From Margaritifera margaritifera (Eukaryota; Mollusca; Bivalvia; Unionida; Margaritiferidae): 64,000 nucleotides of DNA. Shown here piece after piece: positions 58,961-64,000 of this stretch. The translations under genes were made by a program, and so were the position numbers. The notes under the pieces were generated by a model. The model did no database searches. It saw nothing but the letters and a program-made list of their open reading frames with translations, and was not told the DNA's origin. Positions within the stretch are counted from its first letter, which is position 1. Each line of letters begins with the position of its first letter. The stretch is from positions 3,837,001-3,901,000 of the forward strand of contig JAQPZY010001561.1 of NCBI GenBank assembly GCA_029931535.1, given 5' to 3'.

Positions 58961-61085
58961 TTGCCTGGGTTTTTATATATCCCTCACCTGTTTCTCAGGG
59001 GATGCATAATCCAGGCAGGTGATGTGCACCCATGTCATCTGCCTATCAACTTACATCTCTGCCTTTATTCTTTTGAAAAAACAACGTATGGTTTTGTCTC
59101 TTTCTACTGACTGGATACTGTAATTTTAATAATAATAAAATACAAGGAACCAATAAATTTATTGAAGGTTTAAATAGCTGTTTACACATGCCACTGGAAT
59201 TGATGTAAGAAAAAAGGCATCAATTTGTCTTCCAATTTATTTTCCCAATGATGCTTCATGAATTTCATGAAAGGTCCATAGTAACTATGATGTGAGCTAC
59301 CTTTCTTTGATGTCATGTCACATATATTTGATGGTATATACAGAATCTAAAGTATACCACCTTTACAGAGGATGTACGGCATCATGTCACATGCATTAGG
59401 TATTGTATACAGAATCTAGTATATACCGTGTTCTAATGTTTACATCTAAGTTAACAACAAATGGGCTTAGTTGGTTGATCAAACTGTAAACTTACGCAAT
59501 TATGAATTGTGAAAACAGCTTAACTGCAAGCACTAGCATATTCCAAAAATGTCTAAACCTTCCTATTCACTCTCAATCACATCAATAATTTATTATATCT
59601 TATAAAACAAATTTGATTTTTTTGAATGTCTCCTACCACACACTTCAAATATACTAAAGGCATTTTTTGAATATTTACTTATAAGTGCCCCTGGTGTACA
59701 CACATAATCTCCAACCTTTCAGCTTTGTATGACTTAAATCTCATGTGGGCTGAATGGACAAGCCTGCGGACATGACATTACTAATGGACACGTATCAAAG
59801 GAAATAATTACAAAGTACAGAAAAGAACTTTCAGATTACTGAGAAAAGGAGAAAGACATACAAAACCTACTTTGTACAGAGAATATTATTCTGATTAACT
59901 ACACTCCAAACATGAACAAAAGTAGCCATTCACTTTTGCCATAAGTGATTAGGTACATGTCACTTCAACTATTACCATGAACTAAGTAGAAGGGATGGTT
60001 AGAAATGGATATATACATGGAGAACACTTTTAATAGGCAAGATGAAGTGACACAATGCAGAATGAAAAGTCACAAGGAGCATTTTGGGGCATATTTTACT
60101 CTTGTATAAGTGACTAATAACTGAAGCAGTACAAATTCTGCATAATCATGCATGTCTATTAAAACTAATTTAATTTTAGCACTTTATTGGTGTGATGTTC
60201 CAGATGTCATTTGTTTCATTAGTTAATATAGCCATAAAAGAACCAATATAGTGAATAAATGAGTTGTTTGTCTTTTGATTCCTCCCATGGACTTTAGATT
60301 TTCTGCATGTCTCTTGTCTTGCATAGCTAAGTATATGTCAAAACTCCTGTCTATAACCTGCAAAGAGGTGAATTTTTGATTCAAGAGGCTGAAGGTACCT
60401 CTGACAGCAATGTGGGTTTTCCAGCCCACAAAAATCAATAATTTGTAACATATGAACTTAATTAATAATGTCTGGTAGTATAAACATTTGTCTGTATTAA
60501 AATCAAATAATATAAAATAAGTGATAAGGGATTTCAATGTACTATATGAGGATTTGAACATTGGATGGTGGTTTAGTTTTCTTCTGATCAAACATATACC
60601 ATTGGCTGCAAGAGAAAAAACTACCATAATGACAGCAATCATTCAATCTTCTATACCCCCCCCCCCCCCCCAACTCTAAAAACCCAATTCTAAAGCATTT
60701 AGGAAAACTTTGTTCAGAACTAATTTAAAATGTTACATTGTGCATCTCTGTTCATAACATTTTGACATTACAAAATGGAGTCTACCTTGGTAATTTCTTG
60801 TTGTGTGATATCAACCCTGATGTCTATTCTGAAACGTTTTAGGGAAATTTTGAGGAGTTTGTTTTCGAGGTTTATTAGTGTAATTTTAATCAGGAAGCTA
60901 AACAGTATGAAATTTACTAGTGATGGGAACTTGCATTGTGTTGGGCAAGGGAAGTCATTAAGTTATGCTGTTTCTGTACATGTCATAAATATAAAACATA
61001 TAGCAATGGTTATTCTCTGCATTGGCAAAGCAAATTTACTATGTCCTCTTTAAATCCCTATTTCACATTCATAAGAATTCCATGA
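58961..61085. other. Intronic, no recognised exon
   Basis: C homopolymer at about 60656-60671. The 139-codon minus-strand frame at 60223-60642 is the longest here. It shows no domain I recognise and is not called. Confidence 0.4.
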
Positions 61086-61089
61086 TTTG

Positions 61090-61795
61090 TTATGCCAAAT
61101 CTCATGTCTATTTCACCTGAAGACCAAACTAAAATACATGTACACCTTATGTTTATTTTACCTGAAGACTGGATCAAATATATGTACACCATATTGTGTC
61201 TATTTTACCTGAAAACCGAGATAAAATATATGTACACCTTATTGTGTCTATTTAACCTGAAGACAAATATGAAAAATATGTACACCTCATTATGTCTATT
61301 TTACCTGCAGACAGAGATAAAATTTATGTAAACCTTATTGTGTCTACTTTACCTAAAGACTGAGATTAAATACATGTACACCATGTCTGTTTTATGTACA
61401 CCGTATCATGTGTTTTACCTGAAGTTTGAGATCAAATACATATACACCTCATGTTTATATTACCTGAAGACTGAGATAAAATATATGTACACCTTTTCAT
61501 GTCTCTTTTACATTGAAGACTGCGATACAATACATGTACACCTTTATGTGTTTATTTTACCTGATGACTGAGATAGAATATATATACACCTTATCTTGTC
61601 TATTTTACCTGAAGACTGAGATAAAATACATGTACACCTTATCATGTCTAATTTACCTGAAGACTGAGATAGAGTATATATACACCTTATCATGTCTATT
61701 TTACCTGAAGACTGAGATAAAATACATGTACACCTTATCATGTCTAATTTACCTGAAGACTTGAGATAAAATACATATGCACCTTATCGAAAAAC
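61090..61795. repeat. ~49-bp minisatellite, about 14 copies
   Basis: Unit TGTACACCTTATCATGTCTA then TTTTACCTGAAGACTGAGAT plus AAAATACA. Copies at the right are most alike; those at the left are diverged. Confidence 0.93.
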
Positions 61796-62590
61796 GAAAA
61801 CAATATCAATAGTGTACTGATTAATAATCTGACATGTATATATAAAAATCTTGTCACTCATTAAATGACTTTAATTTTTTAAATTTTTATATCTCATATC
61901 ATTAGGCATAATTTATACTACAGCAACATTTCTTGAGGTAAATTCCCTGTTTGTATATAGTATATGTTACCTCCCTTTCTGGCAGGGATTGCCTCCCCAT
62001 GGCATGTATTTTTACTCTATAGTATATAGCTGAATGAGCACTTTTATGTATTTAAATTTATTGTAAAGAAAAAGTTTTCAATTAATTCATTTAAAATTGT
62101 GTATTTATATAACAATAAACCATAAACTTTTTTTCTCTTTCTAATCATGAATATTTTATCAGCTAAAAATGAATAAAGAATTCATGTTTTTAATATATAT
62201 TATTATCAAAATTCCTGCCATGGGAACGTAATTCCTTGATAAAAAGGGAAACAACCTATATGATGCTAAAAGAGTCAATGGGAACATTTTTTTTTTTCTC
62301 ATACACCTACAACTGTAATTGCCCATTTGCAAACAACATCTATTATTGTAACTTTGAGTCTGTTACACAAACTTGCACCCTTGCAGTCTATGTTTGGTAA
62401 GTGCTCGTAGTTGACGCGAGTGGTGTAACTTTGGCATATTTATGACATGCAACTCTCATTAACTAATTATACGTTCAACTAGTGTATTAATCTACACCAT
62501 GAATAACAGTTTTGCAAATGTAGTTTCCTTGCTTAATTCTGCCAACATCTGTAACTTACTGTGCTAAAAAATATTTAAAGAGTCTAGAGA
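61796..62590. other. Intronic, no recognised exon
   Basis: AT-rich sequence up to the linker exon donor. Nothing further seen. Confidence 0.4.
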
Positions 62591-62596
62591 ACTTAC

Positions 62597-62652
62597 TGGG
62601 TCATCAAATGCACTCCCTAAACTTGCTGCTACATTGCAACCCCGTATACTGT
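62597..62652 (-). CDS. RCBTB: RCBTB1/2-like protein, linker exon before BTB
   Basis: The 56-nt exon has acceptor CCTTTCCAG and donor CCA|GTAAGT. Two bases complete a codon from an exon outside the window, then SIRGCNVAASLGSAFDDP follows in phase 0 into the BTB exon at 55191. The pattern SL-x2-AFDDP directly before a BTB start resembles the linker between the RCC1 repeats and BTB domain of RCBTB proteins. I found no convincing RCC1-repeat exon between 62652 and 64000, so the N-terminal propeller (normally about seven RCC1 repeats) should lie at higher coordinates. The call rests on phase and linker similarity and is less certain than the BTB exons. Confidence 0.82.
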
Positions 62653-62659
62653 CTGGAAA

Positions 62660-63245
62660 GGAAATAATGAAATCAAAGTGTAGTTTTACATGTATTAATC
62701 AAGTTATAGAGTCCAAAGAAAAAAGAATAACACACTCAAAACATTGTCTTGGTAAAATAATGTACCCCCCCCCCCCCCAGTATTTCTAATTGTGTCATAC
62801 TTTTCATTTTGCATTATTCTTGATCAATTATTAGAAAACAATTATTCTACAGGAAAAAGATTATAATGTTACCATAATTGTTTGCTATTTGTGAAGAAAA
62901 TATTACTTGTCCTTGCCTACCCTTCACTTATACAAATGAATGGACAAGTGGATTTTTGTAAAAATTTGTCTTGCCAATCAATATTTCTGTTTTAAAAGAA
63001 ATACACTTTCTTGGTAATTGTGTTTCATATATATATCCCATTTTATACTCAGTTTTGCAAAATAACTAGTTATTCATGTTTGTTATGAGCATTCTTACAG
63101 CACAAAAATGGAGGATCTAGCAGATTATTTTTCAGTTATAAACACACATCATCACCATGGTCATGTACTTTCAAACAACCACATATATATGCAATTATGA
63201 TGACAGGGTTCATTTTAGGCTGCACACTTGCACAATCACACTTAT
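62660..63245. other. Intronic, no recognised exon
   Basis: C homopolymer at 62766-62779. No RCC1-repeat exon was found. Confidence 0.45.
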
Positions 63246-63670
63246 TTTGGTGCTCGAAACTTTCCATCAATGATGCCCATAAAATGCATAAATAAGACCC
63301 AAGAAAGTTTCCTCTATGGTGCCATAAGGTGCATAAATAAGACCCAAGAAAGTTTCCTCTATGATGCCATGGGTGCATAAATAAGACCCAAGAAAGTTTC
63401 CTCTATGGTGCCATAAGATGCACAAATAAGACCCAAGAAAGTTTCCTCTATGATGCCCATAAGATGCATAAATAAGACTCAAGAAAGTTCCCTCTATGGT
63501 GCCATAAGGTGCACAAATAAGACCCAAGAAAGTTTCCTCTATGATGCCCATAAGGTGCATAAATAAGACCCAAGAAAGTTCCCTCTATGATGCCCATAAG
63601 ATGCATAAATAAGACTCAAGAAAGTTCCCTCTATGGTGCCATAAGATGCATAAATAAGACCCAAGAAAAT
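63246..63670. repeat. ~45-bp minisatellite, about 9 copies
   Basis: Unit TAAATAAGACCCAAGAAAGT then TTCCTCTATGATGCC plus CATAAGATGCA. Lengths vary from 43 to 46 through loss of C or CA. Confidence 0.95.
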
Positions 63671-64000
63671 AATGACAGAAGATCAGTACGGTAGATTTGA
63701 ATCTAACTAAACCAAGTGCATCCTAAGCTTACTGAATAGAGTGTATTCACTATCAAAAAAACCCAAAATGATTCATTACACTGGCTGTCAGAAAATATGA
63801 ATTTCTTACTGATTTTGATTTTAGCTTGGGCACCAATCGAGATCAAATGGTTGATGATCATTGATAAAATGTAAAGAAGAAACGATGCAATCTTCAGCAA
63901 AACACTTCTGCATTTATTTTAAAGTAGCATACAGGTAGAACAAAATGTAGACTCAAATGTCCAAAATAAATTCAAGACAGGAATGGTTACTCGAGCATGA
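63671..64000. other. Window edge, no recognised exon
   Basis: A minus-strand open stretch between an ATGCAG (about 63915) and CA|GTAAGA (about 63808) reads SVLLKIASFLLYILSMIINH. It does not resemble RCC1 repeats and is not called. Confidence 0.4.

Noticed and set aside
60223..60642. 139-codon minus-strand frame in the RCBTB-like intron
   Set aside because: No RCC1 or other recognisable motif, low-complexity hydrophobic start, and no matching splice phases. Kept only as an unannotated frame.
63808..63915. Possible extra upstream exon of the RCBTB-like gene
   Set aside because: Open in one phase between AG and GTAAGA, but the peptide is hydrophobic and unlike RCC1 repeats. The phase match alone is weak.

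Overview
This is a eukaryotic, AT-rich, repeat-crowded genomic window. Its only well-supported host gene is the 3' half of an intron-rich gene on the minus strand. The mixture of elements (an I/Nimbus-like LINE, a DIRS-type retrotransposon, DUF3504/Crypton-like elements, tRNA-derived SINEs with CCAAA-rich tails, hAT and TA-flanked MITEs) and at least sixteen different minisatellites suggests a lophotrochozoan, most likely a bivalve mollusc. That assignment is inference. No prokaryotic gene structure is present, and most longer open frames are shadows of repeats.

Host gene. Six exons on the minus strand (62597-62652, 55121-55191, 48647-48700, 42702-42799, 40047-40177, 29723-29863) join with GT-AG borders and matching phases. 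They give 182 residues and a stop, with a BTB domain, a BACK-like region and the conserved C-terminus of RCBTB1/RCBTB2 (RCC1 and BTB domain proteins). The RCC1 propeller must lie beyond position 64000. The introns are 2.5-10 kb and full of repeats. A poly(A) signal follows 33 bases after the stop.

Layout. 0.9-2.3 kb: decayed, unrecognised minus-strand coding-like sequence. 3.26-3.53 kb: hAT MITE. 3.57-4.41 kb: 42-bp array. 4.43-4.64 kb: SINE. 5.4-5.75 kb: CRE-rich stretch, possibly an LTR. 6.3-6.75 kb: dispersed repeat with a second copy at 30.2-30.65 kb. 7.34-9.6 kb: 46-bp array. 9.9-16.3 kb: further arrays. 16.86-20.64 kb: dead minus-strand LINE split by a DUF3504/Crypton-like element. 21.2-21.5 kb: MITE between TA runs. 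22.6-26.1 kb: one minisatellite field interrupted by a Gag-like (CCHC) retroelement. 26.8-29.25 kb: 65-69-bp array. 29.7-62.65 kb: the RCBTB-like gene, whose introns hold MITEs, two more Crypton-like copies, a solo-LTR candidate, a 5.4-kb DIRS-type element with inverted ends, SINEs and seven arrays. 63.25-63.66 kb: 45-bp array.

The most interesting signal is a three-copy family of DUF3504 (Crypton tyrosine recombinase-like) elements. In each copy a long imperfect hairpin sits just beyond the 3' end of the gene, and the two copies with both ends visible have a simple TATATAC-type end with no hairpin on the other side.
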